Part shown: one piece after another, positions 32,860 through 43,900 of the stretch
How positions within the stretch are numbered: position 1 is the first letter of the stretch
How the letters are laid out: each line of letters starts with the position of its first letter
Source of the DNA: Platycnemis pennipes
Lineage: Eukaryota > Arthropoda > Insecta > Odonata > Platycnemididae
Direction of reading: 5' to 3'
Assembly (NCBI GenBank): GCA_933228895.1
Contig: OW121854.1
Span: forward strand, 59,810,609 to 59,874,608
Length of the DNA: 64,000 nt
The notes under the pieces: generated by a model
Databases searched by the model: none
Seen by the model: the letters and a program-made list of their open reading frames with translations, nothing else
Told to the model about the DNA's origin: nothing
Program-made: the position numbers and the translations under genes

Positions 32860-33080
32860 CGAGAATGGAGGAAAAAAGAGCGAAACCTGGCGTCGGAATA
32901 ACGTCAACAAAAGTCACCAAGTGATCTCACATTGACAGAGTTGTGAACTTGACGCGCGTTCCACGCATTGTTCAAATGGGGTCCGGGAACGGATGAAAAC
33001 CTGCCAGGATTCAAACCCAGGCCATCGGAATGGGAAGTCAGTACCTACTCTACCCATCAATACACTCCTCTTCCCACAAT
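32860..33080 (-). mobile_element. SINE-1 copy, minus strand, rearranged
   Basis: Left part: GAAACCTGGCGTCGGAATAA. Right part: a B-box-like segment on the minus strand (GGTTTGAATCCTGGCAGG) and CTGACTTCCCATTCCGATGG. Both belong to SINE-1 in reverse, with the middle shortened. Confidence 0.7.
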
Positions 33081-33954
33081 ATATTGTTGATAGCTGAGCC
33101 AAGACAAGCAACGAGCATAAAATTGCCTTTTTGAAAACAATTGTAATCGGTTTAGTGGGGTCGCTAAGTGTTCCGTTCTCAGAGTCGATAGATGTTCGAT
33201 GCGATTGCTCCTACGAGATGTGTCTTCGCGACTATTTCCACGATGGAAACAGGTGGTCTCCAACATGGATGTGCCAAATTTACATTTTGTGCTAATGTCA
33301 ACGCAGCCTCATGATTTTCATGACATTTCATCAGTACGGAAATGAAACGTATTTCTTGTTCTTTATACTCAAGTGCTGGACAGATAATGTTCTTCCGTAA
33401 ATATGGTAGCTTGTAGGGTGAAACGAAGAAACCCTGTACCTACCTTCGTTAAATATGAAAAACATCACGCAGTCATAATCGTATATCCAATGACGCAAGT
33501 GCCCTACGGATATATCCATAGATGTCTCACAGACCGGTAAGTTAAACCATCCATTCCGGTGATTTCTGCCAGAAAATGTGTATTTTTCAATGAGAAATCA
33601 CTTTAGAATCACAAGTATTATCCATAAAAATTCAAAAATACGGAATAAATGTTACGAACCCATTCCCATTTGTATCAGGTATGTGCTACAATTCGATTTG
33701 TAAATTTGTCACCGTCAGTATTTAACCGATTCCCTCCTTTTTGATGGCTTTTAGGGTAAAATATAACCTGGTCACACTCTTCAGTGTACGAGGTCTAAAT
33801 GGAGCAGCAAAAATCAGCAATTACAAGATGTTTTCACGCCTTATTCCCCTTTTAAATTGAATCACCAATATAACTCTTGTGGAGAGCACAGAAAATTGAT
33901 CACATATATGGGTTGTTATTGCTGTTGCGAAAATATATCTCGAAGGAGAAGATG

Positions 33955-34205
33955 ATCGATATCTATCGACCTCATCGCTTCACATCTCGAGGGACCGGTT
34001 TTGATTCCTGATGGAGACAAAGATTTTTTTCATGAACATACTGGTCTTTATTGGAGTGCAATGTGATGAGCACTTCGAGTTCAGTGCTTCCTCCACTATG
34101 CCGTCGACTCCTTGGAGCCTTTGGTCAAGACCAAGCCTTTCCCCTCTCCCTAAAAAATTGCTATCTCCTCCTACTTACCCATCCATCGCCCAAAAAGGCG
34201 CGATA
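33955..34205 (+). mobile_element. SINE-1 copy, plus strand, diverged
   Basis: It includes CATCTCGAGGGACCGGTTTT with GATTCC (decayed B box), CGAGTTCAGTGCTTCCTCCA, and a CTCCTTGG..CCTTTGGTCAAG segment that follows the SINE-1 order, ending near CATCGCCCAAAAAGGCGC. Confidence 0.6.
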
Positions 34206-34603
34206 GACTTAAGGTATTGATTGCTATCTCCAAATAACTTATATTTGATAAACATGGACATTTGAATTGCTTCTGCGCCCTCTGAGCAACGCGTAAAGAG
34301 CATCTGAGCGAGTTCTACTCTGAATTCGTCCCCCGGCAGTTGGTACGAGTCGACGCGCTCCGATCGGCAGCCGCGGACGGCGCGATAGTTTTTCAGCTCG
34401 GGAATGCGCTGTCCGCTGCATGCTCTTGCCTTGTCATTGGGTCAATACCATAGCTGGTTGAATGCTGCTGCATTCTTGAACTTATTGGAAGGATTGCCCT
34501 TCGCCATTGGGCAACTGCGGTGATATCGCTTTCTCGGAGAATGATGGTATCAACGCTTGGATACGCTTCTCGGCAGTTTATTTCTAATGAAGGAGCGTAG
34601 AGA

Positions 34604-34665
34604 CTGCACTAGAGCAGGGTATTTGATTATTCTGCTGCACTAGAGCAGGGTATTTGATTATTCTG
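34604..34665. repeat. Perfect 31-bp tandem duplication
   Basis: The unit starts CTGCACTAGAGCAGGG and ends TTATTCTG. The two copies (34604-34634 and 34635-34665) are identical, indicating a recent slippage or unequal exchange event. Confidence 0.95.
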
Positions 34666-34980
34666 CCGATTTATTTTCTATTCCAGTATCCATCGCAATC
34701 AGACGAGGTTTCCTTAAGTGCCATACGAGCTTTATGAAAACCCCAATATATCTGTAAGTTTATTTAAAAATTTCAAGTGATTGGTTATAGTACCATCCCA
34801 GTTCCAAGGGTTATCAATTTTGTACCATTTGAAATTGTCTCTTTTCAATAACAAGAATTTGGCCTTTAAATGAATTCTGCCGGCCCAGGAGCAGAGGAAT
34901 CAAATGAATGGACGCGGGAAATATTTTATTAATTTCTTGGCTTTATATATGATTAAAATGAAATACTTTGCATTAGTTCC

Positions 34981-35095
34981 TTTAAATATTTTATTTTGCC
35001 AGTCTGTTTCAACGTCTTAGCGTCATTGTTAAGGTGACAGCGTCGCTAAGACGATGAAATCGATTTTTAAAATAAAATATTTAAGTGGAATTGTA
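34981..35095. mobile_element. Foldback repeat with hammerhead-like remnants
   Basis: The outer ends TTAAATATTTTATTTT and AAAATAAAATATTTAA pair perfectly, and CGTCTTAGCG / CGCTAAGACG pairs nearer the centre. Both strands show an ..GACG..TAAGACG-TGAAA order like the stem II-GAAA part of the foldbacks at 31.7 and 52.9 kb, but the CTGATGA box is degraded (CTTAACA on the minus strand, AGGTGACA on the plus). Confidence 0.6.
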
Positions 35096-36902
35096 CGATG
35101 GCGTTTCATTTTTATCGTGTAGGTATAACATCACGTACAAGGGGTGACTGGGGCCGATTACACTTGATAGAGTTGTGAATACATTTCTTAGCCTGTGGTG
35201 AAGGTAAATGGAATCGTGATTGCATACGACCTTATTTATGCACATCTAGGGCTGATTGTAAGCAGACATCAATTACCATCATATGGGCAACTTACTTTGA
35301 TGGGGAAAGGAAAACATGAAAACAAACTGATTTCTGAGAAAAACATTTCGAGTGAAGAGATCTTGCGTTGTGCCCCGATGTGTGCGGGAAAAAAACTAAT
35401 TCGTTTTAAATTGCGAGATAAAGTGAGCATAATTACTCCCTAATGTTGATTGAATACTCAATTTCTTTATGGTTAGGAATTTTTCCCATCGCATCCATCA
35501 TTTATAGGATATATGTTAGCTAAATATTGTTTTTTTTGTGTTTATTAAACGTTGATACATTCAAAGCAATGAGCCGAATATTAGTCGTACTCAATTTTAT
35601 TTATTGCACGTTATTGGTTATTATCTACTCTATACAGTCCATGCTTATCTATCCTTAGGGTTGTACACCCTTGAAAAAAACATTAAATATATTTTTCGGG
35701 ACTGACGTCATCCCCATCAATGGAAACGATTTTGCCGGTATTTTTCCAGTTCATTGTTTTCAATTTGTGACGGGCTTTATTCTCCTTCGCCTCCCCGTGA
35801 CATCGATCTGAAATATCTACACCAGAGCGTCATTCAGAAACCGCTAAACATTTGAAAATTGCATTCGTCAACAAGCTCCTACCATGGACGTAACCAAATA
35901 TTTAACCTAAGTGATCTAATATCCTAGTGCTCGTCGGACAAAATCGAAAGTCAGTTCGAAGCGTTCGTTACATCAAAATCGTTCTCCCAGGAATCAACTC
36001 TCTACGCGTCGGGTATTTTATTTTTCAAGAGACACATTTCTTCCTTTCCCCTCGCCCCCAATAAAACCATCCGGCTCGGCTTCTGAAAACTCTCTCTCGG
36101 TGGAAGCGCACGGGGAGCAAGGCGGATCTGCTGCGGACATCGTCTCGGGAAGTGAAACCGTTATCTTGCTTCTTCGGCCGTATATCTCCACCGTTGAGCT
36201 AGAGAGCGGCTCAGTCCTAAGGTGGTCGGCGAGTGGGGCCTCGGGGTGGGTAGCTATTGGGACGCTGGAAAGTCGTGTATCACGTCCCAGTTTAACGCCG
36301 AACGCCGGTAAATGAGAAGAGTTTTGGGCGGGGCTCTGAAGGAGTGAATTTCATGTCTCGGCGTTGGAGATTTCTGAGAGGGGATAACTTTGGCGTTTCA
36401 TCCGAGCGCATCTCAAAATCAAGCTCCACTGGGGTTTTGAAAAGGAGCAGAATGCGATGAAGATGTTTTCCCCTGCCTATCAGTCAGTGGGCGAGAAAAG
36501 TAAACGAAATATCGTGACTGGCATGCTGTAGTCCTGGCCTAAAAATGATAGGTTATGGTCCCTGTACTACTTTGGCTTCATTCATTTCGCTCTTACTGCA
36601 ATCCGAACGGATTTCGCCCTTGACCTTCATCTTACACCATCAGCATCTTGCGAGTCTGTTCGGCATACTTAAACGAAGTTTTAGTTTAAAAACACCCTAA
36701 ACTTGACTTTTAGATGCAGATTTTAAAAAAATGAGAAACTAAATCAAGAAAATTATGAGTCGTGTTAAATCTGTTGTGTTAAGTTTCGTATTCGAATTTA
36801 AAACTCAATGTTCACGTTTTCCATCAACAGCATTTGAGTTTGTAAAAAAGTAACGATTGGGTCATCACTCAATTTCTACGAATCAGCTACCTTACTCGCA
36901 AG
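35096..36902. other. Intergenic with a CpG-rich patch at 36.09-36.33 kb
   Basis: The patch (TGCTGCGGACATCGTCTCGG, GGCGAGTGGGGCCTCGGGG) holds a 71-codon frame starting MEAHGEQGGSAADIVSG without a known domain. The remainder is AT-rich and featureless. Confidence 0.35.
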
Positions 36903-37189
36903 CAGTGGCGTCGGAACTATTTTCGCTGGGAGGGGCCAATCATGAAAAGGGCCCGGATCTTAAGGAAAGGGTGTTTTTGCGCATCCGCAAAAAAAGATAT
37001 AGGGGTAAAGACTACAATTTCGCTAAAAGAGCATATGAAGGTGGTAGAATATGTGTCAGAAGGGAAAAAGCAAGCTGGAAACAAATGAAATTTAATGTTT
37101 ATCAAGGAAGACTACTCATTTCTCAAGGGCCCGGGGAAAATTCTGGGGGGTCCTTTGGCCCCCCCTCTTCCCCACTTCCGACGCCGCTG
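36903..37189. mobile_element. hAT-type MITE, 287 bp, with 8-bp target duplication
   Basis: The ends are CAGTGGCGTCGGAA and TTCCGACGCCGCTG (one mismatch in 14). CTCGCAAG is duplicated exactly at 36895-36902 and 37190-37197. A 122-codon frame spans it from outside, which is chance, since it crosses both ends of the element. Internal GGGGGG/CCCCCC runs near 37.15 kb form a second inner palindrome. Confidence 0.93.
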
Positions 37190-37197
37190 CTCGCAAG

Positions 37198-38029
37198 AAT
37201 AAATCTTTTCTTTACTATTCATTAGGCATAAATAAAATATAATAAACTGTTTAAACTATAAGAATGACTAGGACTTTCTTCTCAATACTCGACGATTTAT
37301 GAGTAATTAACCTCACATTAAAAACACGAATTGTTTCATATTTCGTACTTTACACAATTTGAACTGTATTTCTCAAAGATTAACTGGTTCCGTGACTTAA
37401 GCAAATTTCGTGATCGAGGATACCAATATTTCTCGTGTCTGTACCTCATACTAACGTCACTAACGTATGTATTCACTTTTATTTACTTTCCGCAAAACTG
37501 CAAAGCACCGTTAATCCGTGATTAGGGGCTCGCGTACATTGGTAGTTCAACTATATTTTAAAAGGTGTTCCTCGCCTAGAACATGTGGTAAATGTTTAGA
37601 TATTTCTCATCAAACTAATTTGTGATTATCCCCAAATAGGTTTACAAAATTGAGCTCTTGGACAATCATACTCAGGCTAATTAACGCACAGGTAACGACT
37701 TGACCCCTCCAATGGGCTCATTCTTCGGGAGAAACTCCATATGCTTCACATACACCACGAATCCGCTCATCCTGTCGGACGAGGTCAAGAGGATTCGCCG
37801 ATGAAAGAAATCTGCTATCTCATCCATGGGTGGCCACCCAACTTCAAAAACCATCGACTGAAAGACTCCCCCCCCCCTCCTCCCTGAGATATGACTTTCC
37901 TTCGTTTTATCCTAATTCTTACCCCTGAGGCGCCGTTGCCAAATTTCGCATCACCTCGTTCCCACGCTCCTATTACCCGAACACGAACGGCACCGACTCT
38001 AGCATTTGCGCCGTCGGCTTTCCGCCAAG
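37198..38029. other. Intergenic, nothing recognised
   Basis: AT-rich with short frames. A C-run lies at about 37,870. Confidence 0.45.
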
Positions 38030-38798
38030 TGAGTTTCCGATCTTTCCTGGGGTAAACACATTCGTGAAATAATGGGTCAAGCGAATCGCAAACTGGGTTT
38101 CATTAAAAGAGTATTGGGTAAATGTGACGATCATGTACGAGAAATCAGCTACTTTTCCCTTGTTAGACCTCATTTGGAATATGCTGCCAGTGTATGGGAT
38201 CCCTACGAAATCGGTCTAAGTAATGAACTTGAACGTGTGCAGCGAAGATCGGCAAGATTTGTAAAGGGACGATACGATAATTATATTAGCGTAACCAGTC
38301 TATTAAATGAATTGAAATGGGAATCATTGTCAGATCGCAGGTTGAAATTTAGACTTAATCTCTTCCACAAATTCCAAGGCAATATTTTCAGTGATGATGT
38401 TAAAAATATTTTACGAACCCCAACTTACTATGGCAGACTGGACCATAATCATAAAGTTAGAGAAATTGATTGCCGAACTGACCGATTCAAAATGTCCTTT
38501 TTCCCTCGCACAATAAGAGATACGAATAACGGTAAATATGTCCTATCGGAGAGTAGCAATGAATAGCATTGGTAGTTGCATGTTGGTATGAGTACTTAAA
38601 GCTAACCCTACTAACAGAATGTTTTTGCATGTTTTATTTGCAATTTCTATCTTTTTTAAATAGTGTAGTTCTGACTACTATATTAATACTATTCCTTTTT
38701 TATGCATGATATGTAGTGCATGTTTGGTGAGCAATCACCCCCTGCCACACACCCTTGTGGTGGCTTGCAGGGTATTATGTAGATGTAGATGTAGATGA
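38030..38798 (+). mobile_element. CR1/L2-like non-LTR retrotransposon, young 5'-truncated copy
   Basis: The 3' part of the polymerase ORF is open to its stop (ATG-numbered frame 38072-38566, extending upstream as DLSWGKHIREIM). It encodes the post-catalytic region with ANRKLGFIKRVLG, LVRPHLEYAASVWDPY and LERVQRRSARFVKGRY, typical of CR1/L2/Jockey-type elements. After the stop a short 3' UTR contains CACCCTTGTGGTGGCTTGCA and ends in an ATGTAG microsatellite tail at 38,779-38,798. It is 5' truncated, so it is dead on arrival, but very similar to the copy at 43 kb. Confidence 0.88.
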
Positions 38799-39210
38799 AG
38801 TGAGATGCAGATCGGAAGGAAGGAGTCAAGGCTCTTTTTAAAAAGAAAGAAAGCTCTCGACGAGACCATGAGAGAGAGGGAAATGTGTCTGGATACGAGT
38901 CGAGAGGAAGGGTGAAAAGAATTCATGTTATACCACGTGTAGGAAGGAGGCTCTGATAGTTGGAGGGAAGGGGGGGACAGTGTTTAGGTCAGACCATGGA
39001 AAAGGAGGGACACCATGGAGACTGTTGACCCCGAAAACGCTGTGTTCCTTTCCATCTCTTTTGTCCCGGTTTCGTGTTGAGGGACGGAAATGGGTGGCAT
39101 CCGAAGAGGAGTGGGTATTGGTGAAAGGAAAGTTCGGACCGAAAAATCTATTGAATTAACCTACTCCAGAGCAAAACTTGTACAAGAACGAAGGTCGAAG
39201 TTTCAAGAAA

Positions 39211-39360
39211 CTAATCTACATCTACATCTACACGATACCCTGCAAGCCACCGCGAGGGTGTGTGGCAGGGGGTGAAGATCACCAAGCATGCACCACTAAC
39301 ATGCAAACTAGCAACTATATTGTCTCATGCAACTTGATTGTATCTATAGTATTTAAGGGG
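39211..39360 (-). mobile_element. CR1/L2-like 3' end, minus strand
   Basis: It begins with the reverse tail CTACATCTACATCTACA, then GATACCCTGCAAGCCACC and GTGTGTGGCAGGGGGTGA. This is the reverse complement of the tail region of the 38.0 and 43.0 kb copies. Only the 3' UTR is present. Confidence 0.85.
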
Positions 39361-39619
39361 TTAATACATGCATCATGCACTACAGAATACTCCGGAGGAA
39401 AAGATGTGGCTTGGGTACAGGATAGTTTTTTACTTGAAAATAGCTCAGCTTCGGATTCTTTAACTGAAGTCTTCACCACCGTCATCACCAGTCATCAATC
39501 CTACTTGACAGAACACTACACTCGATTCTTCGACTGCTAATATCTTCATTTTACGTCATTATTCTCTTTTCCATACCTCATTACTTGCTCCATACATCTT
39601 ATATTATACAAGGTCTTTC

Positions 39620-40200
39620 TTAGCCATTCTTCTTGTTCGATGTTCTTTCGAGAATTGTCTTTAAAAGACCACTATGCCTCAATAGAATTAGTAGAATTGC
39701 CCAGGCAAAGAGGGCATTCTATCATAAGAAGAATCTACTTACAGCTGGAAATACAAGCGTAGAAATAAGGAAACAGTTTATCGGAACATACATCTGGAGC
39801 ATGTTTCTTTACGGCAGTGAGGCATGGACGATGAGAGCAGCGGAGAAGAAATGGGTGGAAGCATTCGAAATGTGGTGCTACAGAAGAATGCTGAAGATTG
39901 AATAGATCGACCGAGTAAGTAACGAGGAAGTCCTAAGAAGATTAGGAGAAAAGAGAAGTCTGCTGCAAACTCTAAAGAGAAGAAGGGACAACTTAATCGG
40001 CCACATCTTAAGACAAGATGGCCTGATGAAGACTATCTTCGAGGGAAAAGGGAACGGGGAGATTGGAAAAGGCAGGCCTCGTATGAGATACATGGAACAG
40101 GTTGTGAAGGATGTAAAAGAGAAGAATTACGTCACAATGAAAAGGTTGGCCGATAGAAGAATGGAGTGGAAAGCTGCGTCAAACCAATCCTAGGATTGTT
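39620..40200 (+). mobile_element. RTE-like non-LTR retrotransposon ORF end, plus strand
   Basis: The frame encodes RISRIAQAKRAFYHKKNLL, IRKQFIGTYIWSMFLYGSEA, KKWVEAFEMWCYRRMLKIE and, after a single in-frame stop where W would be expected, IDRVSNEEVLRRLGEKRSLL through RRMEWKAASNQS. This tail (GSEAWT...AFEMWCYRRM) is widespread at the C-terminus of RTE-like endonuclease/reverse-transcriptase proteins. The polymerase core is missing. It is the best-preserved C-terminus of this family in the window. Confidence 0.85.
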
Positions 40201-40204
40201 GACC

Positions 40205-40920
40205 AATGATGATGATGCCTCAATATTGTCATGCCTAGTTAGATCGCCCCGTATTTTCCTTAAATTTTCATCAGACTTCACTTTTCTTTCACTCTTCTTA
40301 GAATTTCCTCGTAGGTATTGGGTCTACCCATTATGCCATCGTCTATGACTCCGAGTCTGGTTAAAGAAGAATCCTCCAGGTATTTATGAAGTAATTCCTT
40401 ACTTCCAAGCTTGTATTTCCAGCTGTAAGTAGGACTCTTTTAAGAGAATGCCTTATTCGACTGGGCTATTCTACTGGCTCATTCTTCATTGCTTCGTCCA
40501 TCGCTGGAAACTCGGCTTCCCAGATAGCAAGGCATACACTTTCACCTCCTCAAGCTTTTGTTTCCCATTGGTCTTGGCCTCTTCTCTTCCTCTACTTGTA
40601 TTACCTTAGTTTTCTTTATATTGATCTTAAAGTGATGTCCGGCCATTATCTTTTCCAGGTCAACCAAAGTCTTCCTTAAATCTTTTTTCGTCTCAGCGAT
40701 GACTACTTTGTCATCAACAAAACAGAGGAATAAAAAGTAAATCCCTTGAAAATTCTGAAACAAGACCGGTTGACTTCCTTCTCGTAAACATCTTGAGACG
40801 GGATGGTTCGATGAAACAAATCGTCTCAGGAAAAGTGAATGATGAACTGCAAAGAAAGACAATGGATAAGGAATATGGAGCAAGTAGGGAAGGATACTGA
40901 AGAGAATGATCATGAGCATA
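40205..40920 (-). pseudogene. RTE-like reverse-transcriptase fragment, minus strand
   Basis: On the minus strand the frame contains the catalytic box as FVDDKVVIAETKKDL (normally F/Y-A/V-DD), followed by LEKIMAGHHFKINIKKTKVI, which is the region after the polymerase active site. It continues downstream through RIAQSNKAFS to a broken C-terminal region homologous to 39,680-39,780. Several stops interrupt it. The upstream palm motifs are absent. Confidence 0.8.
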
Positions 40921-40921
40921 T

Positions 40922-41020
40922 GAAGAGTTTCAAGCCAACGTAGGGGTGTTTGGCAGGGGGTTAATCATCACCAGGCATGAATAATTATCAGTCAGAGAGA
41001 ACTCTTACTACTATGAAGGC
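40922..41020 (-). mobile_element. CR1/L2-like 3' end, minus strand, degraded
   Basis: GTTTCAAGCCAACGTAGGGG followed by TGTTTGGCAGGGGGTTAATC matches the 3' UTR of the family in reverse, without a clear ATGTAG tail. It directly adjoins the RTE-like fragment. Confidence 0.65.
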
Positions 41021-42143
41021 ATGTAAAAAATACTGCTCCGTTTACAAACTATTTAACACAAAACCAATAGTAACAATACTACCACTCCAAGGAAAATATT
41101 AAGCGTGCAGTAGCGTGAAATGTTAGTTATCCCATTACTAATATTACTGAAGTGACTGAAAATAAAAGAAATAATTACTGCTTACTACTTACGGTATACA
41201 CTATATATAGTAACAAGCTCTCCAATGTGCTTTTTAGTCATGGAGGTTTAGATAATTGGTAGCTTAATTCGGTATCAGTTTTAAATTTACATGAGTACCA
41301 CTCACAACGTTACGCAAATTGATTTGGCATGGTGGGCTATGATTCTAAAAGCACCTCCACCTGCATAAGAGTAAAAAATTTACGGTAGAACTCAGAGAAC
41401 TGTGATCAACGATTACCTACGTGGTAGTCTTAAGCACAACGGCGGAGGCGTTAATGAAAATCGTTGCTCGAATCAGGACGGTCAAAGCGACTTTCTCTTG
41501 AAGTCATGCCACTTAAATCGAACCGATCACCATGTTTTCACGTTTTTTCTGGTCTCGTAGAAATAGGAAAAATGATATAAAGTCGTGGTTGAGCAATTCT
41601 TTTTGAGGTGTTTTCTCGTTCTCATGCACCAAAATGTAGGTGCTGTGAGTTAAATATGCTGCAAGCTCCCAATAGCAATGTATCTCTGATCGTATCAAGT
41701 ATTTTATTCGGTAAGAAAAACCTAATGAATAAGTACTTTTGATAAACATCATAACACTACCATTATCAATCACGTTAGACATTGAGGTCACATGCATCAC
41801 TTTAGAAGTAGTTTTCACGAGGGGCATTTGAAAGATGAGGCATGTACCTATTATGTTACCCCATATCATGGAGCACGAAGTTATTGAGTGCGCGCCTAAT
41901 GGTAACTAATAAGGGTTAAGGTTGAAGAAATCGCGATCGGATTGGTTGGAACTTTTGCTCTCTGCGTGAGAAGATATGGAATTAGATCTTGTACCTTCAA
42001 TGCTTGGGAAGCAATGCACATTACAGTTGCGGAGGTTGCTCTATTGGGACTTTTTTTTACGTCATAGCAAACGACCCCGGTATCTCGGAGATTCGTCAAA
42101 TTCAGAAATGATCTGCTTCTGGTAATGCTTTTGGAACCGTATA
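41021..42143. other. Intergenic, no supported gene
   Basis: A 118-codon minus-strand frame (41513-41869) and an 86-codon frame (41896-42156) show no known domain. The latter ends inside the SINE-4 target site. Confidence 0.4.
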
Positions 42144-42153
42144 ATATTTTCCT

Positions 42154-42396
42154 CACTCACTCACTCAGTGATTCAACCCGAAGGTTGGTTTTGATAGGTG
42201 AGAGTAGAGCTCACCCCGGACTAAGCCACAGGCGTGTACATTTCACACATTCAGGGTAGGGGGGCCAGTTCCTTTCCCTGGGCCACCTCGCACTCCGAGG
42301 ACTTTTCGTTCGGGGGCGTCCAAAGGCTTCACCCGGATTTGAACCCGAGACCCTTAGATCAGTAGCGCTCTACCCACTAGACCACCACGCTCCCTG
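42154..42396 (-). mobile_element. SINE-4: intact tRNA-derived SINE with 10-bp target duplication
   Basis: Minus-strand order: GGGAGCGTGGTGGTCTAGTG (A-box region), GGGTAGAGCGCTACTGATCT, a perfect B box GGTTCAAATCC, a body with CCCCCGAACGAAAAGTCCTC and CACCCCGGACTAAGCC in reverse sense, and a GAGT-repeat tail (TCACTCACTCACTCAG on the plus strand). ATATTTTCCT is duplicated exactly at 42144-42153 and 42397-42406. Box A and B spacing suits polymerase III transcription, and preservation suggests recent insertion. Confidence 0.92.
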
Positions 42397-42406
42397 ATAT
42401 TTTCCT

Positions 42407-42990
42407 ATCAACGCCGGTTTTGGATGCAGTCAAGACAATTTAAAATGCTGCTTGTATATTCTTTACTATGTCTATCTTATATAAAAATCTAATGAATCTT
42501 TAGATGCATCTTACAATTAGACCAATCTTCATTATGGTTTTCATATAAAATTTATTCGCTAGGACTTTTCCATTTGCTGGATTTGGTATACAAACATTAG
42601 CCCCGGATGTGAGCATATAGAAATGGTGATTTTCTCACTGCATCATAAACATGAACTCGAGGTTTATATAGTTAAGGAAAGAATTTTTTTGGTGCTGAGG
42701 CCTACAGAAGAATAAATATGACTTTACTCGTGGGGAATGTTCTGTACCCGTTACTGCATGTTTTTACCCTGTAAGAAAGCGAATTTTCTCGCAAAATTTT
42801 CAAAATCTATACTGGAAATTAATAAAAGTGGAAATGGTTTAATCTATGGAATAACCTTTAGAATGCAATACATTATTTCTACTTTCGATTCATCGTGCAG
42901 AAGATGCATTGATTCATGAAAATGATAATCGAATACCTGCTGCTCAGGTAAATCAAATTAATTTTTAACAGATACAAGTAGCTTAGTTAG
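42407..42990. other. Intergenic, nothing recognised
   Basis: AT-rich, short frames only. Confidence 0.45.
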
Positions 42991-43660
42991 TGACGATCAT
43001 GTACGAGAAATCAGCTACTTTTCCCTTGTTAGACCTCATTTGGAATATGCTGCCAGTGTATGGGATCCCTACGAAATCGGTCTAAGTAATGAACTTGAAC
43101 GTGTGCAGCGAAGATCGGCAAGATTTGTAAAGGGACGATACGATAATTATATTAGCGTAACCAGTCTATTAAATGAATTGAAATGGGAATCATTGTCAGA
43201 TCGCAGGTTGAAATTTAGACTTAATCTCTTCCACAAATTCCAAGGCAATATTTTCAGTGATGATGTTAAAAATATTTTACGAACCCCAACTTACTATGGC
43301 AGACTGGACCATAATCATAAAGTTAGAGAAATTGATTGCCGAACTGACCGATTCAAAATGTCCTTTTTCCCTCGCACAATAAGAGATACGAATAACGGTA
43401 AATATGTCCTATCGGAGAGTAGCAATGAATAGCATTGGTAGCTGCATGTTGGTATGAGTACTTAAAGCTAACCCTACTAACAGAATGTTTTTGCATGTTT
43501 GCTTTGCAATTTCTATCTTTTTTAAATAGTGTAGTTCTGACTACTATATTAATACTATTCCTTTTTTATGCATGATATGTAGTGCATGTTTGGTGAGCAA
43601 TCACCCCCTGCCACACACCCTTGTGGTGGCTTGCAGGGTATTATGTAGATGTAGATGTAG
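42991..43660 (+). mobile_element. CR1/L2-like non-LTR retrotransposon, second young copy
   Basis: It is almost identical to 38,125-38,798 from the GTGACGATCATG junction to the ATGTAG tail, with only a few substitutions, mainly in the 3' UTR. The predicted 130 residues (43040-43432) are the same as in the 38 kb copy. The truncation point is further 3', so the two copies come from separate insertions and not from a block duplication. Confidence 0.92.
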
Positions 43661-43669
43661 CAATGGAGT

Positions 43670-43900
43670 AGAGGAAGAGAAACCCTGCGTTGGCATTAGC
43701 CTACTCTTATTGGAAGGTGCAAAGTGATCACGTTTAGCGACCTATTCGACGGACGGACTGCTGAACTCGAAATGCTGTACGAACTGCACATCAAGAACGG
43801 ATTGGTACAACAATAAAATATCTGTCGATGCCAGAATTGGGATTCAGGTCCTCGAGCTGTGAGGGCAGTACTATAGCCAACATGCTAACCTAGCAAAGGT
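43670..43900 (-). mobile_element. SINE-1 copy, minus strand
   Basis: AACCCTGCGTTGGCATTAGC, ATTCGACGGACGGACTGCTG and GGGATTCAGGTCCTCGAGC (reverse B-box zone) occur in the family order, ending at TACTATAGCCAACATGCTAA. It lies directly against the tail of the retrotransposon copy. Confidence 0.75.

Noticed and set aside
33310..33350. CTGATGA on the minus strand as a further hammerhead
   Set aside because: The following bases allow only a 3-bp stem with a 1-nt loop before GAAA, and no stem I partner is evident.
36857..37225. 122-codon frame on the plus strand
   Set aside because: It starts upstream of, crosses and exits a delimited hAT MITE with exact target duplication, so it is chance.
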